Of a stretch of DNA of 64,000 bases, positions 7,490-15,459 are shown one piece after another. The position numbers and the translations under genes are program-made. A model generated the notes under the pieces. It saw nothing but the letters and a program-made list of their open reading frames with translations. It searched no databases and was not told the DNA's origin. Location of the stretch: NCBI RefSeq assembly GCF_900186535.1, contig NZ_FYDE01000005.1, positions 98,894 to 162,893 on the forward strand, in the 5' to 3' direction. Within the stretch, counting starts at the first letter, position 1; each line of letters starts with the position of its first letter. This DNA is from Marasmitruncus massiliensis. GTDB taxonomy: Bacteria; Bacillota; Clostridia; Oscillospirales; Ruminococcaceae.

Positions 7490-8368
7490 TCAATCCAGTA
7501 CAAGGCTGATATAGGGCGCGGCGCCTCCCGCACGATAAACACGCTCCCTCGCATCCGCGTCATACCAGCACGCGGCTCCGGACGCCGCCTTTTTGAGCGG
7601 ATAAGGCGAATGCATATCCATAGGAAGCCGCAGATGGTATTCGTCCGCGCTGAATTTCTGCTGCAAGACCGCCAGCGCCGTTTCCACAGACATCCCGTCC
7701 ACAGCAAGCTCCTTGAGAAGGACAGACCCGCCGCGGTTATAGCAGACAGCTACGGCGTGCGAAGCGTCTCCGGTAGCCAATGTCAGCGTCTCGCCGCCGT
7801 TGAAGGCGGTTTCCGCCATCCGGTAGGCCAGAGAATCGCCGTCCCACCGCACGAACATGGTGCGCCCGGCAAAGGCCCGCTCCCTGATTTCCATAAATTC
7901 CTGTACGGTAGTGTCGGTAATGACAAAGCTTCCTTCAAATTTTGGTATGCGGCCGCGCTCCACAATTGCCTGTCCCGAATAAAATTCAGCGGAAAACCCG
8001 CGTTTGCCGTAAAAATTATATAACTGCGCGGAAGCCGGAACCAATACAGAAAGTTTTACCCCCTGCTCCTTAAGATATTTATGCACACACTCAATCAGTT
8101 TGGTGCTCAGCCCCCGCCCCCGGTAGCTTTGCTTTGTCGCCACCGCGTAAATATATCTGGCCGGCATAATTCCCGCCGGCGTCACCACCGTCATCGGCAG
8201 AAGCGACAGCATGGAAACCGGATGCTCGCCGTCCATAAATACCAGCATATGGCGCGAAATATCATATCCGCCGAAATACAGGTCAATATATTGGTTACTG
8301 TCCCCGAAACACTCTTTCCAGAGTTCACGGAGTTCTCCCCGCATGGACTCTTCTGCAAATTGTATCAC
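7490..8368 (-). CDS. GNAT family N-acetyltransferase
   Basis: A 292-residue protein with an N-terminal GNAT domain. The acetyl-CoA loop is seen in YIYAVATKQSYRGRGLSTKLI, motif A with RGRGL, followed by the usual beta5 segment PASAQLYNFYGKRGF. The C-terminal half is longer than a minimal GNAT and may be a second, degenerate domain as in Eis-like two-domain acetyltransferases. The substrate is unknown. The start is a GTG at 8368, chosen because a GGAGGAGG lies seven bases upstream. It is in the middle of the thyX operon, 31 bases after the DUF2156 gene, another protein built from acyltransferase-like folds. Confidence 0.88.
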   Translation of the reverse strand: MIQFAEESMRGELRELWKECFGDSNQYIDLYFGGYDISRHMLVFMDGEHPVSMLSLLPMTVVTPAGIMPARYIYAVATKQSYRGRGLSTKLIECVHKYLKEQGVKLSVLVPASAQLYNFYGKRGFSAEFYSGQAIVERGRIPKFEGSFVITDTTVQEFMEIRERAFAGRTMFVRWDGDSLAYRMAETAFNGGETLTLATGDASHAVAVCYNRGGSVLLKELAVDGMSVETALAVLQQKFSADEYHLRLPMDMHSPYPLKKAASGAACWYDADARERVYRAGGAAPYISLVLD

Positions 8369-8399
8369 TTCTGAGCCTCCTCCGGTTGCATTGAATCTT

Positions 8400-9302
8400 T
8401 TATTTTTCTGTCAGCGAGAATTTTTCCAGGAGGATCGCCGGCTTATAGGATAGCTTTGCCTTTCGGAGCCCTTCATCGCCGACGTCATCCTCCCGGTTGA
8501 CATACTGGAAATCTTCGCAGTTATGGGATACAAACTGCTGGTTAATCATCGGGTATGCACCGGCTATCTCATGGAATGCTTTTTCAATGTGCACAATAAA
8601 CGTATCGGAATTGAGCGGGCGTCCCATCGTAAAGGCGATCACCTCGCCGTCCAGCTTCAGCAGGCCGCCGGACAGCCCCAGTGCCTGAAAATTGTTAAAG
8701 CAGTTGCGCACCGCACAGGCTTCCTCCGCCAGATCCGGGTCATCCCCGCAGCCGTACTCTTCGCACCAGCGCACATTCATCTTCCAGCATTCATCAATAT
8801 TATCGCCCGTAATCGCCTCATAACTCCAGGCGCCCTCATGCTCCGTCTGGAAGCGGTTAATAAAGTTGCGCTTGGAATGCAGCTTTTTCCCGGCAAGCGT
8901 GATCAAAGCCTTGCTCTCATAGATATAATCAAAGGAATCCCTGACCTCCGTAAATTCAAAAGTATCGGGGTAAAGCATTTCAAGAAGCGCACGGTTTTCT
9001 TTTGTGATCGCGTGCATCCGAAACAGCTCTCCCCTCCGGTCTGCGTCACGGCGCAGTTCCTCAATGATCGGCTTAATGTCGCCGCTCCCAGAGGGAAACA
9101 GATAGCTGGGTCTATGGGTTTCATCCTGCCTTGAGGAATGGACCACATAATACTGATCTACCCGGGCAATCTCGATGCCGTACAGCTTCCGGTAGATGAA
9201 ATTGTTGGAAAAGGTATATTCACTGCCCCGCTGATCCCCCATTGCAAGAAGCGGCTCAATCCATGTTTTGTCACTCAGTTCTATTCTTTTAAAATCCAGC
9301 AT
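8400..9302 (-). CDS. DUF2156 domain protein (phosphatidylglycerol lysyltransferase C-terminal-like)
   Basis: A 300-residue soluble protein matching the DUF2156 family, which has the tandem GNAT-type fold found in the catalytic C-terminal domain of MprF-like aminoacyl-phosphatidylglycerol synthases. Recognisable stretches are the N-terminal SEYTFSNNFIYRK, the middle KLHSKRNFINRF and the C-terminal YPMINQQF with NREDDVGDEGLRKAK. No transmembrane helices are present, unlike full MprF, so it probably is a stand-alone acyl- or aminoacyltransferase of unknown substrate. It follows tmk by 22 bases and precedes the GNAT gene. A GAGAGGA lies upstream of the ATG. The family call is good; the function is open. 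Confidence 0.85.
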   Translation of the reverse strand: MLDFKRIELSDKTWIEPLLAMGDQRGSEYTFSNNFIYRKLYGIEIARVDQYYVVHSSRQDETHRPSYLFPSGSGDIKPIIEELRRDADRRGELFRMHAITKENRALLEMLYPDTFEFTEVRDSFDYIYESKALITLAGKKLHSKRNFINRFQTEHEGAWSYEAITGDNIDECWKMNVRWCEEYGCGDDPDLAEEACAVRNCFNNFQALGLSGGLLKLDGEVIAFTMGRPLNSDTFIVHIEKAFHEIAGAYPMINQQFVSHNCEDFQYVNREDDVGDEGLRKAKLSYKPAILLEKFSLTEK

Positions 9303-9324
9303 AAAAAGTCCTCTCGAATTTTTG

Positions 9325-9984
9325 TCAAATTTGTCCTGCTGCCCGATAGACCTGATCGGCTATCAAGCTGACATCAAACGCCGCGTTTTCATCTGAACAG
9401 TGCACCACCCGCCAATCAAACTTCTGCGCGGCGTAAAGCGCGCAGGTGCGGCAGCGCGCCATATAGCTCAGATTGGCCTCGTGGATATCTTTTTTGCTCT
9501 CATCGCCATGGTAGCGCAACGAGAGCAGTTTTTTGGAAACATCGGGATGCATGTCCAGATAGATTACTAAATCGGGGCGCGGCAGCCCCAGCTTCTGATA
9601 TTCAAAATCTTCCAGCCACGCCGCAAATCCGTCCCACTCCTCCATCGGCAGCTTTGACATCTGATGCACCAAGTTGGATGTCGTGTAACGGTCAGCTAAC
9701 ATAGTATATCCGGAAAGGTACTCTTTTTTCCAGAATTGAGTATAGCTGGCATAGCGGTCAACAGCATAAAAGCTGGATGCCGCATAAGCGGAAACCTCGT
9801 CCGCCTGCCCGAAATCGCCGCCAAGGTATTGTTTCACAAGCGCAGAAGAAGGCTGGCTGTAATCCGGAAAACTGATCGCACGCACCTGTTTTCCTTCCCG
9901 CAGGAGCCGTTCCTTCAGCAGGCCGGCCTGTGTCTGCTTTCCGGAACCGTCCAACCCGTCAATAACAATCAGTTTGCCGCTCAT
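9325..9984 (-). CDS. tmk: Thymidylate kinase
   Basis: A 219-residue dTMP kinase: it phosphorylates dTMP to dTDP, the step after thymidylate synthase. The P-loop is [10 protein letters not shown] at residues 9-18, the DRY motif is present in LADRYTTSN, and PDLVIYLDM precedes the lid region. The gene starts inside the thyX stop codon (ATGA overlap, 9981-9984), so translation is probably coupled to thyX, its direct pathway partner. The variant with Gln after the P-loop lysine and [13 protein letters not shown] at the start is the form common in Clostridia and differs somewhat from the E. coli type. Confidence 0.93.
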   Translation of the reverse strand: MSGKLIVIDGLDGSGKQTQAGLLKERLLREGKQVRAISFPDYSQPSSALVKQYLGGDFGQADEVSAYAASSFYAVDRYASYTQFWKKEYLSGYTMLADRYTTSNLVHQMSKLPMEEWDGFAAWLEDFEYQKLGLPRPDLVIYLDMHPDVSKKLLSLRYHGDESKKDIHEANLSYMARCRTCALYAAQKFDWRVVHCSDENAAFDVSLIADQVYRAAGQI

Positions 9985-10760
9985 TCGGCCGCCCCCTGTT
10001 TCAGGCGCTCGATCAGTTCCCGCGTTTCCTGCGGCTTTCCGCAGGACATCTTTCCTTCCGTACAGGCTCCGCGCACACAGGGAGGCCCGGCTTTGGAAAA
10101 CAAAGCGGGGGCAACAGCACTGACCAGCGCGAGCATTTGATCGGCGACATCACGGATCTCCCACTGGGCCCGGTTGCAACAGCGATGCCGGAAAAAATTC
10201 AGCAGGCTGCGTGCGTTCATGGTGACCACCATCTTGGTATCGCAGGCGTTAGGGAGCACAAAACGCGCGTCCTCAATCGCCTGCTTCTCCGCAAGGCGCG
10301 CGGCTGTCTTTTCCTCTTTTCCCTGCGCTGTCAGAGTTCTGGTGTGCTTGTCCCTCAGAATCTCAGCAATTCTGTCATAGCTCTCCTGAGCCGCCCGCAT
10401 CGCCTTTTCGAATTCTTCTCTGGCCTGCGGAACAGAGACAATCTCGGGCGGCGTTACATAGGTAAACTGTCTTTCACGGACATAGCGCTGGCTCTGCACG
10501 CTATAGGATGCGATTCGGTGGCGGGTAATCTGTGCCAACAGCGAACGGGAAACGCCTTCGATCCCGAAGGTAAAGCTTGCGTGTTCAATCGGGCTTTCAT
10601 GCCCGATTTCCGCGAGCATTTCCACAAATCCTGCGGTCTTTTCTTCGGTAAGGTTGTCCAATAAGTCGTCAATCGAAGCAGGCGAGTAACAAAGCTTCGC
10701 CGCCGCCGCAACCGTCCGCTCCGGGTTGGGCGTATACGTAATCAGGGTAACATTTGCCAT
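9981..10760 (-). CDS. thyX: FAD-dependent thymidylate synthase
   Basis: A 259-residue flavin-dependent thymidylate synthase, which makes dTMP from dUMP using methylene-THF and a reduced flavin. The ThyX motif RHRx7S is present as [11 protein letters not shown] at about residue 75, followed by QRYV; the C-terminal region with [14 protein letters not shown] carries the second conserved Arg-rich block. The start at 10760 has GGAGGAC six bases upstream. A Cys-rich stretch near the end ([16 protein letters not shown]) is an addition often seen in clostridial members. It is the first gene of the six-gene operon running to 6337. No thyA is seen in the window, so ThyX may be the sole enzyme. Confidence 0.95.
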   Translation of the reverse strand: MANVTLITYTPNPERTVAAAAKLCYSPASIDDLLDNLTEEKTAGFVEMLAEIGHESPIEHASFTFGIEGVSRSLLAQITRHRIASYSVQSQRYVRERQFTYVTPPEIVSVPQAREEFEKAMRAAQESYDRIAEILRDKHTRTLTAQGKEEKTAARLAEKQAIEDARFVLPNACDTKMVVTMNARSLLNFFRHRCCNRAQWEIRDVADQMLALVSAVAPALFSKAGPPCVRGACTEGKMSCGKPQETRELIERLKQGAAE

Positions 10761-10790
10761 TTTTTTGTCCTCCATGAATAGCCGGTTTTG

Positions 10791-10816
10791 GACGTGGGCG
10801 CATTTACGCCCACGTC
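10791..10816 (-). other. GC-rich hairpin between two genes
   Basis: A 10-base perfect stem (10791-10800 with 10807-10816) and six-base loop lies in the 71-base gap between the cysteine-rich gene and thyX. It has no T run after it on the minus strand, so it is at best a weak terminator; RNA processing or attenuation is possible. Confidence 0.5.
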
Positions 10817-10831
10817 TTCCGGCAGGCTGGT

Positions 10832-11623
10832 TTAGATGAGATCGCTTTCATTCAGCTTTGGGGGGAAGAACTGACTCACCGGGAACTTGATTTTCTTGAA
10901 CACTTCGCGTGGGTCATCCGTCGTGTTGCAGCTTTCCTTGTCGGGCACTGCGTAATCATATGCAGGAATCATCATCTGCACGCAACGCTCCAACTGGACA
11001 ATGGTGAACAATCCAATCGTAATCAGTACGACCTTCTGGGGCTTAACGGGGGCAAAATCGCCGTCAAACTTGCCGCAGACCGCGTTCGGCAGGTTAATTC
11101 CGCAGTCGAACACCCGGTTTGGAGTACATTCAACAAGTTTGGCGTCAAGGCACATCGGGTCGACGACATGTACACTCGCTTTGGGCATGTTCGTATTGTC
11201 ATGCTCGCAGCAGTTCCTTGGGTCGGTGGAACAATAGACCTTCACGTTTCCGTCACTGCCAAACAGGATGACTTTCTTTGAAAATGCGGCGACTCCAACC
11301 ACATTTGCAGGCGGAGCGGAAGCGGATGTATGAACACCCAGCGTCACCTTAAAGAAGAATGTGATATCAACCGAATAGAATCCTTTGTTAAAAGGAACCG
11401 GCTCCACATCCAAATAAACGGTGATAATTTCCACGTCTTTGCATTTAACGCTCATCGCGCTGTCAATGACCGGCTGAGCTCGGTCAGTAAAGAATACCTG
11501 CAGATCCGTGAGGCAATCTTTGTCGGTGCAGGAATCAAAAATCCTGCCGGCATCTATGCACACTGCTTCTTTAAAGCAGTTCGCTCCGGTTGCAGTAACA
11601 GGAGCTGATTTTTGTTCTGCCAT
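10832..11623 (-). CDS. Cysteine-rich protein of unknown function (263 aa)
   Basis: I do not recognise a named family. The protein has no signal peptide or membrane helix and carries many cysteines, several in repeated-looking settings: [20 protein letters not shown] near the N-terminus and [21 protein letters not shown] in the middle, suggesting an internal duplication with a C-x-D-A-x-x-(I/V) core. The rest is beta-rich with short hydrophobic strands. Proteins of this look occur in spore-forming Clostridia, and cross-linked spore-surface material is one possible role; this is inference. The start at 11623 has AGGAGG six bases upstream. A CATAAAAT sequence at 11664-11671 (minus strand) resembles a sigma-E -10 box but is a weak hint. 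Confidence 0.75.
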   Translation of the reverse strand: MAEQKSAPVTATGANCFKEAVCIDAGRIFDSCTDKDCLTDLQVFFTDRAQPVIDSAMSVKCKDVEIITVYLDVEPVPFNKGFYSVDITFFFKVTLGVHTSASAPPANVVGVAAFSKKVILFGSDGNVKVYCSTDPRNCCEHDNTNMPKASVHVVDPMCLDAKLVECTPNRVFDCGINLPNAVCGKFDGDFAPVKPQKVVLITIGLFTIVQLERCVQMMIPAYDYAVPDKESCNTTDDPREVFKKIKFPVSQFFPPKLNESDLI

Positions 11624-11774
11624 ATGAATCCTCCTAGTTATGTTTTGAGCTGTACTCAATATCATTTTATGAGGGATTCTTGTTTTTGTGCATCTGCGCG
11701 GAAATTTTCTGCCTGTTCCCTATTTTATTCTGTATTCGGCGTTCAGTCAACCATTTTACTCATGAAATAGTTAC

Positions 11775-11793
11775 CCCCCGGCAAAGCCGGGGG
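11775..11793. repeat. Subterminal hairpin, right end of the IS200-type element
   Basis: An eight-base stem with an AAA loop beyond the 3' end of the transposase. The partner hairpin at the other end (12442-12464) has a ten-base stem and an ACA loop with the same CCCGGC core. Such imperfectly matched end hairpins are what Y1 transposases recognise in this family. Confidence 0.7.
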
Positions 11794-11872
11794 TTCTCCA
11801 TATGCGGGCAAAGCCCTGTTTTACTAGCTGCGCCTCAAGGCGCTGGTACGGTCTGCCAATTGCAAAAGTTTG

Positions 11873-12337
11873 TTACTTGCTACCCGTAAACGGGTTTACG
11901 TACTCCTTGAGTGTCATCTGGTCTTCAACCTGATCTTCTTCCAGTTGATTTTTGATATATTGGGCTATTGCTTTATCATTCTTCCCTGCCGTATCCACAA
12001 AATAGCCCCTGCACCAGAATGTCCGGTTTCCATACTTGTATTTCAAATTCGCATGCCGCTCAAATATCAGCAAGGTACTCTTTCCTTTGAGAAATCCTAC
12101 GAATCCGGAAACGCTCATCTTTGGTGGTATTTTCACCAACATGTGTATATGGTCCGGACACACCTCCGCTTCTATGATCTCCACCTGTTTCCAGTTACAT
12201 AACTCCCTCAGTATTTTTCCTATCTCAGCCCGCATATTTCCGTATGTTACTTTTCTTCGATACTTTGGGGCAAACACTATATGGTATTTGCAATTTCAGC
12301 TCGTATGATTTAAACTATCTATATCATTCGTCTTCAT
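11873..12337 (-). pseudogene. tnpA: IS200/IS605 family transposase TnpA with an in-frame stop at codon 14
   Basis: The full frame would encode 154 residues starting MKTNDIDSLNHTS at the ATG 12335-12337. Codon 14 (12296-12298) is TGA where relatives have Trp in the conserved WNCKYHIVF block, so translation from the proper start stops after 13 residues. The remainder is intact: the HUH motif in CPDHIHMLVKIPPK and the catalytic Tyr in AQYIKNQLEED are both present. Internal initiation at the GTG just before FAPKYRRK could give a 134-residue protein lacking the first beta strand, probably inactive. A single base change explains the defect, so the inactivation is recent, or the stop is bypassed by readthrough. 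AAAGGAGG precedes the ATG but is buried in a hairpin. Confidence 0.85.
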
Positions 12338-12347
12338 GTCGAATGTT

Positions 12348-12408
12348 CCTCCTTTTGATATGTCTCGTTGCAGTTGGCAGACCGCAGCTTCATTATATCA
12401 AAAGGAGG
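12348..12408 (-). promoter_or_regulatory. 5' UTR hairpin burying the transposase ribosome binding site
   Basis: A perfect 14-base inverted repeat (12348-12361 with 12395-12408) encloses a 33-base loop in the tnpA leader. The arm next to the gene contains the AAAGGAGG ribosome binding site, ten bases from the ATG, so the stem would block translation. IS200 of Salmonella is known to repress its transposase by such a leader stem. The loop includes 12368-12384, which is complementary to the element's own 3' region (11849-11865). Confidence 0.75.
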
Positions 12409-12481
12409 TTTTTTGCTATACTCATCGCTAAAGCTTTTTTGAACTCCCGGCACAGCCGGGAGTTTTCGTACGACAAGAAGA

Positions 12482-12521
12482 AAACAGCGGATTCCAACAC
12501 GTTCGTGTGAAACCGCTGTTT
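12482..12521 (-). terminator. Terminator of the small Spo0E-like gene
   Basis: A nine-base outer stem (12482-12490 with 12513-12521) with a further short hairpin inside, followed on the minus strand by TTTTCTTCTTG. It starts 11 bases after the stop codon of the 69-residue gene and supports that gene being a separate transcription unit. Confidence 0.7.
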
Positions 12522-12532
12522 CCGATATGTAA

Positions 12533-12742
12533 TCACTTCGACGGCATCTGCATCCAAAGCTTTTCCATCTGCCGGGCACGCCATCCAAACTCCCGATTTC
12601 TCTCGTCCAGCCTGACCAGCTTGGGAGAACTATACGGTACATGCTGTCGAATCAGGAGTTCCATCCTTTTACGGTTGCATTGGATTCTCTTCCATAGATA
12701 TTCGATTTTAAACGCCAAAACCCACTTTTTCATCTGCAGCAT
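12533..12742 (-). CDS. Small protein (69 aa), possible Spo0E-like phosphatase
   Basis: A 69-residue basic, helical protein. The core IQCNRKRMELLIRQH, then SSPKLVRLDERNREF, has the two-helix layout and the spacing of hydrophobic residues seen in Spo0E-family aspartyl-phosphate phosphatases, which dephosphorylate Spo0A to hold back sporulation. However, the family signature SQELD is not intact here (LVRLDERN), so the match is weak and another small protein is possible. The ATG at 12742 has GGTGGAG five bases upstream; a GTG two codons earlier is also possible. It has its own terminator, a TATAAT -10 and a TGTCGAA Spo0A-box-like site upstream, which fits a sporulation-linked role. Confidence 0.55.
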   Translation of the reverse strand: MLQMKKWVLAFKIEYLWKRIQCNRKRMELLIRQHVPYSSPKLVRLDERNREFGWRARQMEKLWMQMPSK

Positions 12743-12789
12743 TAACACTCCACCTTGTTTTTAGACATCTTTTTTTTACTAACAGTTTT

Positions 12790-12822
12790 ATTATATGCAG
12801 ATGAAGATAAAAATTTGTCGAA
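12790..12822 (-). promoter_or_regulatory. Promoter with Spo0A-box-like site
   Basis: A perfect -10 (TATAAT, 12790-12795 on the minus strand) has no good -35, but TGTCGAA, the Spo0A-box core, lies at 12816-12822, where a -35 would be. Spo0A-activated sigma-A promoters have this build. The 7-mer also occurs elsewhere in the window by chance (568-574, 12337-12343, 43234-43240), so the match alone is not proof. Confidence 0.4.
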
Positions 12823-12866
12823 GCAAGGAACTTTCAACAATTTTAATTGTTAATTCTGGTCGAAAA

Positions 12867-15233
12867 CTACTTATTCTTACGCAATCTAGCGAATTTTTCC
12901 ATTACTTTCTTTGTACCGACACCGTCAAACGCTACTTCTATCAGATGGTCATTACCCATAGGCGTTACCGACAGCACCAGGCCTGTTCCAAACACTTTAT
13001 GCGTTACCATATCCCCCGCCCTGATCGTAAACTCACCCGCGTCGGATGCCGGCATTGAACCGACACCCAGCATCTTATCGGTTTCGGATATGCGGGGCTT
13101 GCGCGGCTCTGTCTGTACCTGCTGGCGGCGGACCAGGGTTGAATCGTCCACCTCACAGAGTTCCGGGGGAACCTCTCCCAAAAAGCGGGAGATACGATTG
13201 CGCATGGTCTGGCCGAACAGCATCCTCTGGGCAGCTGTTGTGATAAAAAGGCGTTTTTTTGCGCGCGTGATTGAAACATATGCCAGCCGGCGTTCCTCTT
13301 CCACCTGCACAGGATCGTACATCGCCTGCATCCCGGGGAAAATCCCTTCTTCCATGCCTGCAATAAATACATTGTCAAATTCCAGGCCCTTGGCGGAGTG
13401 CATGGTCATCATGACAACCGCATCCGTATCAGGATCGTATTTATCCAGATCGGTGTATAGGGAGATTTCTTCCAGAAATCCTGATAAAGACGGCTCCTCG
13501 TTTTCCTCCTCGTAACGGTGCATGGAGGTTTTGAGCTCCTCAATATTTTCCATGCGGGTCTGCCCTTCAAACCCCTCGGCGCGAAGCATCTGCAGATAGC
13601 CGGTTTCCTCCAGCAGCCTGTCCAGAAGTTCATCAAGCGGGCAGGTGCCCACCGCGTCGATCAGGCGGCGCATCATCGAGGCGAACTCCATCAGGTCACC
13701 CGCCTTGCGGCCCAGCGATGCATATTCATCCGCATGTTCCAGAACCTCAAAAAGGGTCACGCCAACCCCTTGCGCGATTTCTGCCGCGGCATTGACTGTG
13801 CTGTCGCCGAGTTTCCGTTTCGGCTCGTTGATAATCCTGCGCAGACGCAGCGTATCCGCCTGATTGTTGAGAACGGACAGATAAGAAACAATATCCTTGA
13901 TTTCCTTGCGTTCATAAAACCGCAGCCCGCCGATAATGCGGTATGGGATGCCGAACTTTACCAGGCCGCGTTCAATCATGTTCGACTGTGCGTTCATCCG
14001 GTATAAAATCACATGATCGGAAAATTTCGCACCGTTTTTGACATTTTCGGAAATGGTATCTCCGATAAAACGTGCCTCTTCTCCCTCGTCCACAGCCCGG
14101 TGCACCTTGATTTTGACGCCGGTATCATTCTTTGTCCAAAGGGTTTTCCCCTTGCGTTCGGTATTATGTTCAATCACCGCGTTGGCCGCGTCGAGAATCG
14201 TGGTGGTACACCGATAATTTTGCTCAAGCCTGATCACCTTTGCCCCATGGAAGGTATCCTCAAACTGAAGGATATTCTCAATCGTAGCTCCACGGAATTT
14301 GTAGATGCTCTGGTCGTCATCGCCCACAACGCAAAGATTGCCGCTGGAAGAAGAAAGCAGCTTCACCAGTTCAAACTGTGCCCGGTTCGTATCCTGATAC
14401 TCGTCAACCATCACATAGCGGAAGCGGTTGCGGTAATATTCCAGTGCCTCCGGGAATTTCTGAAAAATCTGAACCGTCAGCATAATGATATCGTCAAAGT
14501 CGACTGCATTCGCCGTCTTCAGCTGCCTTTGATAGATTTCATAGGTTTTCGCAATGACCTGTAAGCGGTAATCATCCCCCACCGTCAAGGCAAATTCGGC
14601 AGGGGTTCTCAATTCATCCTTTGCACGCCCAATTGCGGACAGAATTCCCTTCGGCTGAAATTTCTTGTCGTCAATATTCAGGTCTTTCAGCGCAGCTTTA
14701 ACCAGGCGAACCGAATCGTCGGTGTCATAGATGGTAAACGAGCTTTCATAGCCCAGCCGGCTGATTTCCCTGCGCAATATCCGCACGCAAGCGGAATGAA
14801 AAGTAGACGCGTTTATATCTTCCGCAACCGTCCCGAGCATCGCCCGCAGCCGATCCCGAAGCTCCCCCGCGGCTTTATTGGTAAAGGTAATGGCCAGAAT
14901 ATTCCACGGCAGCACCGTTTTGTTCCGGATAAGCGCAAAAGCCCGGTCCATATCCCAGTTTCCGCCGTCGGCATAGTCCTCTAAAAACTCTACATCTTCT
15001 TCCGTCAGCCGGTCAGGCACGTGTTCGCTTGTATACGCATCGCCAAACTGAACCATATTGGCGATGCGGTTGATAATCACCGTAGTTTTTCCGCTGCCCG
15101 CGCCCGCAAGAATCAACACCGGCCCCTCGATAGTAAAAACCGCCTGTTTCTGCATAGGATTCATCCGTGCAAAGAAATCGTCTATAACCCTGCGCTTCGC
15201 CCTATGAAACCTGTCCTTCAGAGATTCATCCAT
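12867..15233 (-). CDS. pcrA: ATP-dependent DNA helicase PcrA (UvrD family)
   Basis: A 788-residue superfamily 1A 3'-5' helicase that acts in repair and removes stalled complexes ahead of replication forks. Motifs in order: Q motif MNPMQKQAV (about residue 24), Walker A AGAGSGKTTVI, motif Ia ITFTNKAAGELRDRL, Walker B DEYQDTNRAQ, motif III VVGDDDQSIYKFRGA, motif IV EQNYRC and motif VI YVSITRAKKRL. The C-terminus has the Tudor-like RNA polymerase interaction module (GDMVTHKVFGTGLVLSV) typical of PcrA. An insertion of about 40 acidic residues follows motif I, as in other clostridial versions. The ATG at 15233 has only a close AGGA upstream, so its ribosome binding site is poor. It stands alone, not beside ligA. 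Confidence 0.95.
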   Translation of the reverse strand: MDESLKDRFHRAKRRVIDDFFARMNPMQKQAVFTIEGPVLILAGAGSGKTTVIINRIANMVQFGDAYTSEHVPDRLTEEDVEFLEDYADGGNWDMDRAFALIRNKTVLPWNILAITFTNKAAGELRDRLRAMLGTVAEDINASTFHSACVRILRREISRLGYESSFTIYDTDDSVRLVKAALKDLNIDDKKFQPKGILSAIGRAKDELRTPAEFALTVGDDYRLQVIAKTYEIYQRQLKTANAVDFDDIIMLTVQIFQKFPEALEYYRNRFRYVMVDEYQDTNRAQFELVKLLSSSSGNLCVVGDDDQSIYKFRGATIENILQFEDTFHGAKVIRLEQNYRCTTTILDAANAVIEHNTERKGKTLWTKNDTGVKIKVHRAVDEGEEARFIGDTISENVKNGAKFSDHVILYRMNAQSNMIERGLVKFGIPYRIIGGLRFYERKEIKDIVSYLSVLNNQADTLRLRRIINEPKRKLGDSTVNAAAEIAQGVGVTLFEVLEHADEYASLGRKAGDLMEFASMMRRLIDAVGTCPLDELLDRLLEETGYLQMLRAEGFEGQTRMENIEELKTSMHRYEEENEEPSLSGFLEEISLYTDLDKYDPDTDAVVMMTMHSAKGLEFDNVFIAGMEEGIFPGMQAMYDPVQVEEERRLAYVSITRAKKRLFITTAAQRMLFGQTMRNRISRFLGEVPPELCEVDDSTLVRRQQVQTEPRKPRISETDKMLGVGSMPASDAGEFTIRAGDMVTHKVFGTGLVLSVTPMGNDHLIEVAFDGVGTKKVMEKFARLRKNK

Positions 15234-15420
15234 TCCTATTTACCACACATTCTATCAGTATTACAAAGTTCCTCTACACACTTTATCCGGCAGACTCCCA
15301 CAATCCGGAAAAAATGCTCCCGCCGCATGGTTGCAGCAGTTTTTCTTCTGCTCGACCAATTCAGGCATTTTTCCTTACCGGCTCTATTATAACATAAAAT
15401 GGAGTTTTAGAGAATAGAAA

Positions 15421-15444
15421 AAGGCAGGTCTTTCGACCTGCCTT
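15421..15444 (-). terminator. Terminator of the oadG-oadB unit
   Basis: A ten-base perfect stem (15421-15430 with 15435-15444) and four-base loop, followed on the minus strand by TTTTCTATTC. It lies 15 bases after the oadB stop codon. Confidence 0.85.
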
Positions 15445-15459
15445 TGGAAGATATAACGA

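Larger units (their letters stand above)
11771..12470 (-). mobile_element. IS200/IS605-type insertion element, transposase inactivated
   Basis: A roughly 700-base element with a single Y1-type transposase frame (minus strand) and no tnpB. Its ends are not long inverted repeats but short hairpins, as in the IS200/IS605 family: 11775-11782 with 11786-11793 (loop AAA) beyond the 3' end of tnpA, and 12442-12451 with 12455-12464 (loop ACA) before its 5' end; both have the same CCCGGC/GCCGGG core. The bounds given are approximate, since this family makes no target duplication. The element lies between the cysteine-rich gene and the small Spo0E-like gene and appears to have interrupted nothing. Confidence 0.8.

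Noticed and set aside
12393..12584. Minus-strand frames overlapping the Spo0E-like gene end and the IS200 leader
   Set aside because: They cross a terminator and the IS end hairpin and have no ribosome binding site.
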